Source of the DNA: Kribbella sindirgiensis
Lineage (GTDB): Bacteria > Actinomycetota > Actinomycetes > Propionibacteriales > Kribbellaceae
Reading direction: 5' to 3'
NCBI RefSeq assembly: GCF_004331435.1
Contig: NZ_SJKA01000018.1
Location: forward strand, 62,001-126,000
Length of the DNA: 64,000 nt
Shown here: positions 1 to 8,263 of the stretch, in pieces
How positions within the stretch are numbered: position 1 is the first letter of the stretch
Layout of the letters: each line of letters begins with the position of its first letter
The notes under the pieces: generated by a model
What the model saw: the letters and a program-made list of their open reading frames with translations, nothing else
The model's database searches: none
Told to the model about the DNA's origin: nothing
Made by a program: the position numbers and the translations under genes

Positions 1-845
1 TGGGACAGGTCGGGCGGACTACCTGGGATCGGCCGCAACGGCAGCTCCCGGCCGCCGACCTCGACCCCCGAGCCGAGCAGCCCGACGCTGTACGGATGGC
101 GCGGGTCGTCGAGCAGCCGGTCCATCGGCGCCCGCTCGACCACGCGACCGGCGTACATCACCACCGCGTCGTCGCAGAAGTACCGGGCGACGCCGAGGTC
201 GTGGGTGATCATGATGACGCCGGTGCCGCGGTTCTTCAGCTCCGCCAGCAGGTCGAGGATCTGCCGTTGCACGGTGACGTCGACGGCGGTGGTGGGCTCG
301 TCGGCGATCAGCAGCGCCGGCTCGGTCACCATCGCCATCGCGATCATCGCGCGCTGCCGCATCCCACCGGACAGCTGGAACGGGTACGTGCGGATCCGCT
401 TCTCCGGGTCGGGGATCCCGACGTCACCAAGCGCCCGTACCGCCCGCTTGCGAGCTTCGGCCTTGTTGCAGATCCCGTGCCAGAGCAGGTGTTCGGTGAG
501 TTGGCGCTCCAGCGTCAACGTGGGGTTCATCGCCTCCATCGCGCTCTGGAACACCATCGCGATGTCGCGACCGCGGACCTTGCGCAACTCCTTGTCGCCG
601 ATCGCCAGCAGGTCCCGTCCACCGAACATCGCCTGGCCGTCGGTGATCCGCGCGGTCCGCGGCAGGATGCCCATCACGCTGCGCATCGTGACGCTCTTAC
701 CGCTTCCGCTCTCGCCGACGATCGCCAGCGCCTGCCCACGGCGTACGTCGAACGACACCCCGTCGACGGCCGTCAGCGGCTCGGCGCCGTCGCGCCGGAA
801 CGTCGTCCGCAACCCACGCACGGACAGCAACGCCTCGTCGCTCAT
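1..845 (-). CDS. Oligopeptide ABC transporter ATP-binding protein (partial)
   Basis: ATPase of a peptide/nickel-type (Dpp/Opp) importer; it hydrolyses ATP on the cytoplasmic face of the two permeases encoded just upstream. The frame is open from the ATG at 845 to the left edge (281 codons), so the C-terminus is missing. Visible motifs are Walker A GESGSGKS (44-51), Q-loop at about 100, signature LSGGMRQR (158-165), Walker B LLIADEP (178-184) and the switch His in ITHD (about 215). The sequence after the ABC core (RHPYSVGLL) matches the oligopeptide subfamily. The start overlaps the preceding stop as ATGA, so the four genes read as one coupled operon. A second ATPase (OppF) may lie beyond the edge. 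Confidence 0.93.
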   Translation of the reverse strand, partial: MSDEALLSVRGLRTTFRRDGAEPLTAVDGVSFDVRRGQALAIVGESGSGKSVTMRSVMGILPRTARITDGQAMFGGRDLLAIGDKELRKVRGRDIAMVFQSAMEAMNPTLTLERQLTEHLLWHGICNKAEARKRAVRALGDVGIPDPEKRIRTYPFQLSGGMRQRAMIAMAMVTEPALLIADEPTTAVDVTVQRQILDLLAELKNRGTGVIMITHDLGVARYFCDDAVVMYAGRVVERAPMDRLLDDPRHPYSVGLLGSGVEVGGRELPLRPIPGSPPDLS

Positions 846-1780
846 CGCTGCTCCCCACTCGGGTCGAAAGCATCCCGTACGCCGTCACCGATCCACGTGA
901 ACGCCAGCAAGGTAAGGGCAAAGAGCACGGCCGGCGCGACCAGCATGTGCGGTGCGGCGAGCAGGTACCGGCTGCCCTCGCTGATCATCGCGCCCCAGGA
1001 CGGCGTCGGTGGCTGGACGCCGAGCCCGAGCAGCGCGAGACCGGCCTCGGCTGCGATCGCGGCCGGGATCGCGAAGCTCGTGGTGACCAGGATCGGCCCG
1101 ATCGCGTTCGGCAGGATGTACCGGATCGCGATCGTGCTGCCCTTGGCGCCCATCGACCGGGCCGCCTCGACGTACTCGCGTTCCTTCAGCGTCATCACCT
1201 GGGCCCGGACCAGCCGCGCCTGGGTGACCCACGACGCGATGCCGATCGCGACCACCAGCGCGAAGATGCTGCGCCCGAGCACGGTGACCATCACGACCGC
1301 GAACAGGTAGCTGGGGAACGCGTACATCACGTCGGTGAATGCCATCAGCAACGATTCGACCCGGCCGCCGAGATAGCCCGCCAGCAGCCCGATCGCCAAC
1401 GCCAGCACGAGCGCCGTCAGCTCCGCACCGAACGCCACGGTCAGCGCCGTCTGCAGACCGTAGATCAGCCGGCTGAGGATGTCCCGGCCGAGCAGGTCGG
1501 TGCCGAGCAGATGCCCCGGAGCGCCCGGCCCCGCCAGCTTGTGCTGGATGTCGGTTTCCTCATAGCCGTACGGCGCGATCAGCGGCGCCGCGATCGCGGT
1601 GAGAATCAGCAGCGCGCAGAAGATCAGACTGCCGAACGCCAGCCGGTGCTGACGAAACCGGGACCACGCCCGCGCCCAGGGCCCGCGTGCGGTGGTCCCG
1701 CGCTCGATCGGCTCCGGTTCGCCGGTACCCGTCGTACCGACCACCGCCTCGACGCCCTCAGTGGCCGTCATGGGACCCAC
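842..1780 (-). CDS. Oligopeptide ABC transporter permease (DppC/OppC type)
   Basis: Inner-membrane permease of a dipeptide/oligopeptide importer, 312 residues. After an unstructured N-terminus of about 35 residues there are six predicted membrane segments. The EAA loop contacting the ATPase is EYVEAARSMGAKG followed by IRYILPN. The DppC-family N-terminal region with GTDLLGRD is present. The first ATG (1780) overlaps the previous permease gene by 23 bp; an in-frame ATG three codons later (1771) is an alternative. The stop overlaps the ATPase start as ATGA. The partner permease lies directly upstream. Confidence 0.93.
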   Translation of the reverse strand: MGPMTATEGVEAVVGTTGTGEPEPIERGTTARGPWARAWSRFRQHRLAFGSLIFCALLILTAIAAPLIAPYGYEETDIQHKLAGPGAPGHLLGTDLLGRDILSRLIYGLQTALTVAFGAELTALVLALAIGLLAGYLGGRVESLLMAFTDVMYAFPSYLFAVVMVTVLGRSIFALVVAIGIASWVTQARLVRAQVMTLKEREYVEAARSMGAKGSTIAIRYILPNAIGPILVTTSFAIPAAIAAEAGLALLGLGVQPPTPSWGAMISEGSRYLLAAPHMLVAPAVLFALTLLAFTWIGDGVRDAFDPSGEQR

Positions 1781-2735
1781 CTCCCACGGTACGGATTCGG
1801 GGGTCGAGGAGTCCGTAGATCAGGTCCACGACCAGGTTGGTCACCATCAGGATCAGCGCGAAGAACAGCGCCGTACCCATCAGCAACGGCATGTCCCGGC
1901 TGGCCGCCGCGTTCGCGAAGTACAAGCCGAGACCGGGGATCCGCAGCAGTGCCTCGACGAACACCGTGCCGGTCATCAGCGCAGCCAGCAGCGGACCGGC
2001 CACGGTGACGAGGGGAATCAACGAGTTGCGCAGGGCGTGCCGGATGATGACGGTACGCCGCGGACCGCCCTTGGCCAGCGCCGCGGTCACGTACTCCTCG
2101 CGGAGGGTCTCCAGCATGCTCGACCGCACGTACCGCGCCAGCACCGCGGCAGGCCCGAGGCTGAGCGCGAGCACCGGCAGGATCATGTCCTCCGGGCCGT
2201 TCCAGCCGCCGGACGGCAGCAGCTTCAACGTGGCGGAGAACAACAGGATCATGAACGCCGCCGTCAGATAGCTGGGCAGTGCGTGCCCGAGCGTGACCAC
2301 GAACATCGTCGTGTGGTCGGTCTTCGAGTTCTGCCGCAACGCCGCGAACACCCCGACAGGTACGGCGATCAGCAACGCGAGCAGGACTGCTAGCACCGCT
2401 AGCGTCGCCGAAACGGGAAACGCCTCCGAGATGATGTCCTGCACGTTGCGGCTCGCGTACTTGTACGACGGTCCGAAGTCCCAGACGACCGCGCCCTTCA
2501 TGAAGATCAGGTACTGCTTCCAGACCGGTACGTCGGCGCCGTACCGGGACTCGAGCTCGCCGACCATCGACTCGGTGCCGACACCGCCGAAGTTGGTGGC
2601 GCCGCTGTTCACCCGCTGCAGATCGGCGAAGTTGCCGGGCGCGAGCTGCAGCAGGGTGAACGTGAGGATCGAGACCGCGATCAACGAGAGGACCAGGCGC
2701 ACGGCCCGCTTGCCGATGTAACCGGCGAGCCCCAC
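1758..2735 (-). CDS. Oligopeptide ABC transporter permease (DppB/OppB type)
   Basis: First permease of the importer, 325 residues, with about six membrane segments. It has the DppB-type N-terminus (a membrane segment followed by a long extracytoplasmic stretch) and an EAA loop around EYVTAALAKGGPR. The GTG start at 2735 lies one base after the stop of the binding-protein gene. A ribosome site GGGAG sits five bases before it, which decides the start. It forms the channel with the downstream DppC-type protein. Substrate specificity cannot be read from the sequence. Confidence 0.93.
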   Translation of the reverse strand: MGLAGYIGKRAVRLVLSLIAVSILTFTLLQLAPGNFADLQRVNSGATNFGGVGTESMVGELESRYGADVPVWKQYLIFMKGAVVWDFGPSYKYASRNVQDIISEAFPVSATLAVLAVLLALLIAVPVGVFAALRQNSKTDHTTMFVVTLGHALPSYLTAAFMILLFSATLKLLPSGGWNGPEDMILPVLALSLGPAAVLARYVRSSMLETLREEYVTAALAKGGPRRTVIIRHALRNSLIPLVTVAGPLLAALMTGTVFVEALLRIPGLGLYFANAAASRDMPLLMGTALFFALILMVTNLVVDLIYGLLDPRIRTVGGGSHDGH

Positions 2736-2736
2736 G

Positions 2737-4524
2737 TCAGCTCCCTACGCTCAGCGACTTGAGGTAGAAGTAGTCCGGATACGCCCGCAGTTGCAGCCCG
2801 TGCACCTTCGGCTTGACCGCGTGGAAGAGGCTCAGCCAGAGCACCGGCAGGTACAGGTACTGCTCCTCGCGCAGCTTGGCGGCCTGTTTGTACAGCTCCA
2901 TCCGCTTCGCGTCGTCCCGCTCGGTGTTGGCCTTGTCGACCAGCGCGCCGATGTCTCGCGCAGGTTTCGAGGCGTGCCCGGCGAGGATGGCGTCGAGCTG
3001 CGCGGTCTTGTCTGCCGGCTTGAGTTTCTTGTCCTCCTGCACGGACTGGTACTTCTGCCACTGGTCGCTCGGCAGGCTGATCTCCTGCACGTTCTTCGGC
3101 GACCACAGCGAGCCGACCATCGTCGGCCAGGTCGGCAGCCCGGCGAACGTGCCGTAGTAGAAGCCGATGTAGTTGCCCTTCTGAACCTGCCACCGCCGCT
3201 CGGTGTACACGCCGGCCTCGACGTGGTCGACACTCGCCTTGATCCCGAGCTGCTTGGTCCAGCTGTCCACCATCGCGTCGGCGAGCGTGGTGTCCGGTAC
3301 GCCGACGAGGATCCGCACCGGCGGCAGGCCCTGGCCGTTCGGATAGCCGGCCTCGGCGAGCAGCCGCTTCGCCTCGGCGACATCCTCCTTGATCCCGAGG
3401 CTTGCGTCCCAGCCTCCGGTCCGGCTGGTCACCAGCGAGACGCCAGGCTCCTGACCGGGCTGTACGCCGGCCAGGGTCTTGCGGTCGAGCGCGAGCGAGA
3501 GTGCCTTGCGGACCCGGACGTCCTCCATCGCGGCGTGCTGGCTCCGCAGCTTCGCCAGGTAGAGGATGCTGTAGTTCTCGGTCTGCTCGAGCTCCTTCGA
3601 CAGGTTCGCGTCCTTCTGGAACCGCAGTACGTCGGGGCCGGCCAGCTGCACCAGATCGGTCTCGCCGTTCTCGTACGCCACTGTCGCGGTCGCCGCCGCG
3701 CTGGGCTCGACGAGGTTGACCTGGATCCGGCCGATCTTGACGTTGCCGCGGTCCCAGTACTTCTCGTTCGGCACCAGGATCAGCTTGGAGTTCGGGACCC
3801 ACTCGGTCACCGTGTACGGCCCGTTGGACACGTAGTTCGGCGGGTTCTGCCAGTCCTTCGGCTTGCTCTCGACCAGGTCCATCGGCAGCGGCAGCATCGC
3901 CGGGTGGGTCAGCGCCAGCAGGAAGTCCGGGTTCGGGTTCGACAGGGTGAGGACCAGCTCGTGGTCCCCGTTCGCCTTCACCCCGACCTTCGACCAGTCG
4001 GTCAGTACGCCGGCCAGGAAGTCCTTGCCGCCCTTGATCCCGGTCGACACCTGGTAGCTGTTCGCGCCGAGCGTCGTACCGCCGGCCGACGTCGCCGCCG
4101 GGGTGAACAGCCGCTTGTAGGTCCGCTCGAAGTCCTGTGCGACGACGGGCTTGCCGTCGGACCACTGCGCGTTGTCGCGCAGCGTGAACGTGTAGGTCAG
4201 ATGGTCGTCGGAGACCTTCCATTCGGACGCGACGGCCGGCAGCACGCCGTCGCCCTTCTCGTTCTGGGTCACCAGGCCCTCGGAGATCCCACGGCTGAGG
4301 ATCCACATGCCGTTGGTGATCACCTGCGGGTCCAGCACTTCAACAGGGACGTAGTCGATCTTCAGCGTCGACTGACCGTCGGCCGCTTTGCTGTCGTCTC
4401 CGAACAGACCGCAACCGGTCAGCGACCAACTGCCGCCGAGGGCGGCGAGGGTCAGACCGGACAGTCGCAGGAAGTCGCGCCGGGTCTGTCCGACAGGGGG
4501 AACCGAGCTCGCGCGGTGGGCCAT
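2737..4524 (-). CDS. Oligopeptide ABC transporter substrate-binding lipoprotein
   Basis: Extracytoplasmic binding protein of SBP family 5, 595 residues, first gene of the importer operon. The N-terminus carries a twin-arginine-like export signal (TRRDFLRLSG) followed by a hydrophobic stretch and a lipobox (SLTGC), so a lipid-anchored, possibly Tat-exported protein is expected. The body has the family-5 pattern (LTYTFTLRDNAQWSDGKPV, then SNGPYTV). The ATG at 4524 is preceded by AAAGG nine bases upstream. A promoter is visible between 4568 and 4597. The length is somewhat above the usual 530-560, partly because of extra sequence near residues 470-500. Confidence 0.93.
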   Translation of the reverse strand: MAHRASSVPPVGQTRRDFLRLSGLTLAALGGSWSLTGCGLFGDDSKAADGQSTLKIDYVPVEVLDPQVITNGMWILSRGISEGLVTQNEKGDGVLPAVASEWKVSDDHLTYTFTLRDNAQWSDGKPVVAQDFERTYKRLFTPAATSAGGTTLGANSYQVSTGIKGGKDFLAGVLTDWSKVGVKANGDHELVLTLSNPNPDFLLALTHPAMLPLPMDLVESKPKDWQNPPNYVSNGPYTVTEWVPNSKLILVPNEKYWDRGNVKIGRIQVNLVEPSAAATATVAYENGETDLVQLAGPDVLRFQKDANLSKELEQTENYSILYLAKLRSQHAAMEDVRVRKALSLALDRKTLAGVQPGQEPGVSLVTSRTGGWDASLGIKEDVAEAKRLLAEAGYPNGQGLPPVRILVGVPDTTLADAMVDSWTKQLGIKASVDHVEAGVYTERRWQVQKGNYIGFYYGTFAGLPTWPTMVGSLWSPKNVQEISLPSDQWQKYQSVQEDKKLKPADKTAQLDAILAGHASKPARDIGALVDKANTERDDAKRMELYKQAAKLREEQYLYLPVLWLSLFHAVKPKVHGLQLRAYPDYFYLKSLSVGS

Positions 4525-4567
4525 GGAGTGTCGCCTTTCTGGCGTCCTGAACTCGACTTATGGCGCG

Positions 4568-4597
4568 ACCGTAGGGCCGTGGAAGCGTCGATGTCAA
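4568..4597 (-). promoter_or_regulatory. Candidate promoter of the oligopeptide importer operon
   Basis: On the minus strand TTGACA (4592-4597) is followed after 18 bases by TACGGT (4568-4573), a good housekeeping-type pair about 45 bp before the binding-protein start. Just upstream lies the 10-bp palindrome GATCTAGATC at 4622-4631, a possible operator. No start site is proven. Confidence 0.5.
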
Positions 4598-4657
4598 CGC
4601 TTTACGGCCATTACCGAAATTGATCTAGATCGGTCTCCCCTGGCGGCAGACTCCAGG

Positions 4658-6223
4658 TCAGCCGAAGCGCTCGTACGCCGGCAGCGTCAGGAAGTCCACG
4701 TACTCGTCGGCCAGCGCGACCTCCAGGAACAGGGCGCGAGCGGCGTCGTACCGCTCCGGCGTACCGAGTTTCGCGATCTCCTCGTCGGCGATCCGCTCGA
4801 CCAATTCGGTGGTGACCGTTACCCCGGTGTCGAGGGTGACCTGGTTACGGCGCCACTGCCAGATCTGCGACCGGGAGATCTCGGCGGTGGCCGCGTCCTC
4901 CATCAGGTTGAAGATGCCGACGGCGCCGGTGCCGTCGAGCCAGGCGGCCAGGTACTGGATCGCGACGCTGACGTTGCTGCGGAGACCTTCCTCGGTCACC
5001 TCACCAGGAGTGGCCGCGACGTCCAGCAACTGCTCGGCGGTCACCGCGACGTCCTCGCGCAGCTTGTCGACCTGGTTCGGGCGCTCGCCGAGGACCGAGT
5101 CGAAGACCTTCAGGGCGGTCTCGACCATCCCCGGGTGCGCGACCCACGAACCGTCGAAGCCGTCGCCGGCCTCGCGGGTCTTGTCCGCCTCGACCTTCGC
5201 GAAGGCGACCTCGTTCACCGCCGGGTCCTTGCTCGGGATGAACGCCGCCATCCCGCCGATCGCGTGCGCACCGCGCTTGTGACAGGTCCGCACGAGCAGC
5301 TCGGTGTACGCGCGCATGAACGGCACCGTCATGGTCACGCTGTTCCGGTCCGGCAGCTGGAAGTCCTTGCCGCGGGTCCGGTGCGTCTTGATCACGCTGA
5401 ACATGTAGTCCCAGCGCCCCGCGTTCAGTCCGGCCGAGTGCTCGCGCAGCTCGTACAGGATCTCCTCCATCTCGAACGCGGCCGGGTAGGTCTCGATCAG
5501 CACGGTCGCGCGGATCGTCCCGCGCGGGATGCCGAGCGCTTCCTGCGCGGTGACGAACACGTCGTTCCACAGCCGCGCCTCGAGGTGCGACTCCATCTTC
5601 GGCAGGTAGAAGTACGGCCCCTGGCCGCGGTCGAGCTGGAGCTGCCCGCAAGCGCTCAGGTAGAGCGCGAAATCGACCAGCGAGCCGGAAGTGGGCTCAC
5701 CGTCGACGAGGAGGTGCTTCTCCGGCAGGTGCCAGCCCCGCGGCCGGACGACGATCGTGGCCAGCTCCTCGTCCGGCTTCAGCGCGTAGCTCTTCGTGTC
5801 GGTGCTGAAGTCGATCCGCCGGGTGATCGCGTCGAGCAGATTGAGCTGGCCGCCGACCACGTTCTCCCAGGTCGGCGTGTTCGCGTCCTCCTGGTCGGCC
5901 AGCCACACCTTGGCGCCCGAGTTCAGCGCGTTGATCGTCATCTTCCGGTCGGTCGGCCCGGTGATCTCCACCCGCCGGTCGACCAGCCCCGGAGCAGCGG
6001 GCGCGACCCGCCACTCCGGGTCGTCCCGAACGTCCTTCGTGTCCGGCAGGAACCCCAGCGACGCCCCGGCCGCGATCTCCGCGACCCGCTGCGCACGCCG
6101 CTCGAGCAGCTCCCGGCGCCGCCCGTCGTACGCACAGTGCAGCGTCTCGATCAGTCCGAGTGCACGCTCGGTGAGGATCTCGTCGTACCGCTCGCCCATC
6201 GGGCCGCTGACCTCGACTGCCAC
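4658..6223 (-). CDS. aceB: Malate synthase A
   Basis: Condenses glyoxylate with acetyl-CoA to malate (glyoxylate shunt). At 521 residues it has the normal length of the A-type enzyme. The family signature REHSAGLNAGRWDYMF is at residues 260-275, with the conserved KMESHLEARLWNDVF block near 209-223 and LIETYPAAFEME near 242. The GTG start at 6223 is five bases after a strong ribosome site AAGGAG. The gene begins only 9 bp after the stop of a glycosidase-like gene on the same strand, so it is probably the last gene of the carbohydrate operon starting at 12771. No isocitrate lyase is visible nearby. Confidence 0.95.
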   Translation of the reverse strand: MAVEVSGPMGERYDEILTERALGLIETLHCAYDGRRRELLERRAQRVAEIAAGASLGFLPDTKDVRDDPEWRVAPAAPGLVDRRVEITGPTDRKMTINALNSGAKVWLADQEDANTPTWENVVGGQLNLLDAITRRIDFSTDTKSYALKPDEELATIVVRPRGWHLPEKHLLVDGEPTSGSLVDFALYLSACGQLQLDRGQGPYFYLPKMESHLEARLWNDVFVTAQEALGIPRGTIRATVLIETYPAAFEMEEILYELREHSAGLNAGRWDYMFSVIKTHRTRGKDFQLPDRNSVTMTVPFMRAYTELLVRTCHKRGAHAIGGMAAFIPSKDPAVNEVAFAKVEADKTREAGDGFDGSWVAHPGMVETALKVFDSVLGERPNQVDKLREDVAVTAEQLLDVAATPGEVTEEGLRSNVSVAIQYLAAWLDGTGAVGIFNLMEDAATAEISRSQIWQWRRNQVTLDTGVTVTTELVERIADEEIAKLGTPERYDAARALFLEVALADEYVDFLTLPAYERFG

Positions 6224-6232
6224 AGGAACTCC

Positions 6233-8263
6233 TTAATCAAGTACTACGACTTCGTGATCGGTGATCCGGTCTACCCCGACCGTAATCCAGCCGTCCTGCT
6301 CCCGCACGTCCACCTCACTGCCCGAGACAAGGAGCCGCGCCCGTGATCCGTTCGCTTTGAGTTTGATCGTGAAGGGACCGGCGGGCGTCAGCTCCTGCAG
6401 GCGACCGCGCCAGGCGCCGCCTTGATCGAGGTTGACCAGGTGCAGCACGTGCCGGTCGCCCTGCCGGTACAGCTGGCAATCCAGCACGCCGGCTCCGTCA
6501 ACCTGGAGCGGGATGTTGTCACGGACGAGGTTGGCCAGGACCTGCCCGTGGTCCGGGTGGTGGTACTTCGCGTACAGCCGGTCGAGATCAGCCGCGAGGT
6601 ACGCCGTCCGTTCGCCGAGGACCAGTGCGGGCACGTCGGTGCGCTGCTCCTCCATCCACGATTTCTCCGGCGGGTAGATCGGGAACGGCGGAATCCACGA
6701 CAACGCTTTCCGTGCCATGGACTCGATGGACTCGACCACCTCCAGCTGCCCGCCGAACGGCAGCACGTCCGTATCGCCGTCGAAAACCGATCGGTCTTCG
6801 ATCCGCAGGTAGCTGTGGCTGTCGTAGTTCTCCCAGTCCGTCACCGTCCCGTCACCGAGGCGCTTCCCCGTGTGCCGTACGCCCAGCAGATCGCCCAGCA
6901 CCCAGTCGTCCCGGCGATCACCCCACTCGTCGTAGAGCCCCGATTCCCCAGTAACAACAAGACGACCGCTGTACGCCTGCAGCTGCGCGATCTGCTCGTC
7001 GGTCAGCACCCCGACGTTGGGCACGACAAGCATCTGGAAGCGCTCATCCACCTCAGTCGTCGGCAGGTACGGGATGCGGGCCCTGACAAGCGCATCCACC
7101 CAGCCCCGGTAAGGCAGTTGGCTCACCGTTTCGGGATCGGCCTGTCCGTGGAAGTCCACGCTCCGCTGACTCCACAGCAGCCCGACCGTGGCGATCGGCT
7201 CCCGGTCGACCAGGAACTCCTCGTGCTGTTCGTGCCACTCGAAGAGCGGTTGTGCCGTCGCGTACTGCCGCCGGTCGTCGTGGACCGAGCCGATGTGGTG
7301 CCACCACGGCTGGATCCCGCCGGCCCAACCCTCGATCGCCCACATCCTCGCCTCCGGCTCGGGTTTGCTCCCGAGCCGGAAGGTCGGAACCCCGGCGTCG
7401 TACATCGCCGTACTTTCCGGAATCAGTGTTTCCGTTCCGAGCATTCCGTGCAGGCGTTTTCCGGCGTCGGCGTTGGCCTGGAACCCGGAATCCTCGTGCC
7501 GCCACTGCGAGTCCAGCAGGAAGATCGAAGCCCGCTTGCAGATCTCGACGTCGTCGCGCAATCTCTTGCTCTGCGCAACGACCTCGCCCCCGTTCATCCC
7601 GATCCACAGGCAGTCCGGACCGCCCGCGCGGCGGGTCACCTCGTTGTTCAGGTCCCAGACCGCGAGCCGCCGGTCGTAGCTCCAGCGGATCCATTGCCTG
7701 TACACCGGATCCGTCCAGTCCGGGGCGGCCGGCAGCTCCTGGCCGAAGCTGTCACGGCAGTTCGTGCAGTAGCAGATCGAGTCGCGTCCGAGACCGCTCC
7801 AGCTGTTGTCGGTCACGCCGTCCGGCGCGCTGCGCTCGATGATCTCCTCGAGGATCCCGGTCAGGAACTCCTGGTAGTACGGGCCCGTGACGCAGGCGAC
7901 GTACAAGCGGCCGGCCCGATAGGCGTTGCCGTCGGCATCGACCGCGAACCAGTCCGGGTGCGCGTCGTACAAAGGCTGGTGGGCCCGGTTGGAGTCCATC
8001 CGGGCGAGCACAGTCAGCCCTTCGGAGCGCGCTGCCGCGACGATCTCGCCGTACAGATCGCGATCCCCCAGGTACTCCGCCCGGTGATGCAGCTCGAACT
8101 TGCTGGGGTAGTAGGCGACGATGCCGCCGGCGTTGACGATCACGCCCTGGATGCGCGTCCGCCGCCACTGCTCCCGCCACCACTCGACGTCGTACCGTGC
8201 CGGGTCCTTCTCGGTGAGGTTGGTCTGCGCCCACCGCACTGTCCTCTGGTACCAGGGCTTCAC
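6233..8263 (-). CDS. Putative glycoside hydrolase, TIM barrel with GH42-like trimerisation domain
   Basis: A 676-residue protein without an obvious signal peptide, so probably cytoplasmic. The N-terminal half looks like the uncharacterised GHL6-type TIM barrel (PDWFAVDADGNAYRAG, a CYCTNC cysteine cluster, NSWSGLGRD). The second half resembles the beta-galactosidase trimerisation domain (LLWSQRSVDFHG, MLVVPNVGVLTDEQ). A C-terminal beta domain follows. The GTG start (8263) overlaps the stop of the related upstream gene as GTGA, so longer in-frame extensions into that gene are rejected. It probably cleaves the oligosaccharide imported by the adjacent transporter; the substrate is unknown. Confidence 0.8.
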   Translation of the reverse strand: MKPWYQRTVRWAQTNLTEKDPARYDVEWWREQWRRTRIQGVIVNAGGIVAYYPSKFELHHRAEYLGDRDLYGEIVAAARSEGLTVLARMDSNRAHQPLYDAHPDWFAVDADGNAYRAGRLYVACVTGPYYQEFLTGILEEIIERSAPDGVTDNSWSGLGRDSICYCTNCRDSFGQELPAAPDWTDPVYRQWIRWSYDRRLAVWDLNNEVTRRAGGPDCLWIGMNGGEVVAQSKRLRDDVEICKRASIFLLDSQWRHEDSGFQANADAGKRLHGMLGTETLIPESTAMYDAGVPTFRLGSKPEPEARMWAIEGWAGGIQPWWHHIGSVHDDRRQYATAQPLFEWHEQHEEFLVDREPIATVGLLWSQRSVDFHGQADPETVSQLPYRGWVDALVRARIPYLPTTEVDERFQMLVVPNVGVLTDEQIAQLQAYSGRLVVTGESGLYDEWGDRRDDWVLGDLLGVRHTGKRLGDGTVTDWENYDSHSYLRIEDRSVFDGDTDVLPFGGQLEVVESIESMARKALSWIPPFPIYPPEKSWMEEQRTDVPALVLGERTAYLAADLDRLYAKYHHPDHGQVLANLVRDNIPLQVDGAGVLDCQLYRQGDRHVLHLVNLDQGGAWRGRLQELTPAGPFTIKLKANGSRARLLVSGSEVDVREQDGWITVGVDRITDHEVVVLD

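Noticed and set aside
2791..4623. Long plus-strand frame over the oligopeptide-binding gene
   Set aside because: Arg/Val/His-rich composition is typical of an antisense shadow; the minus-strand gene has a signal peptide and family motifs.
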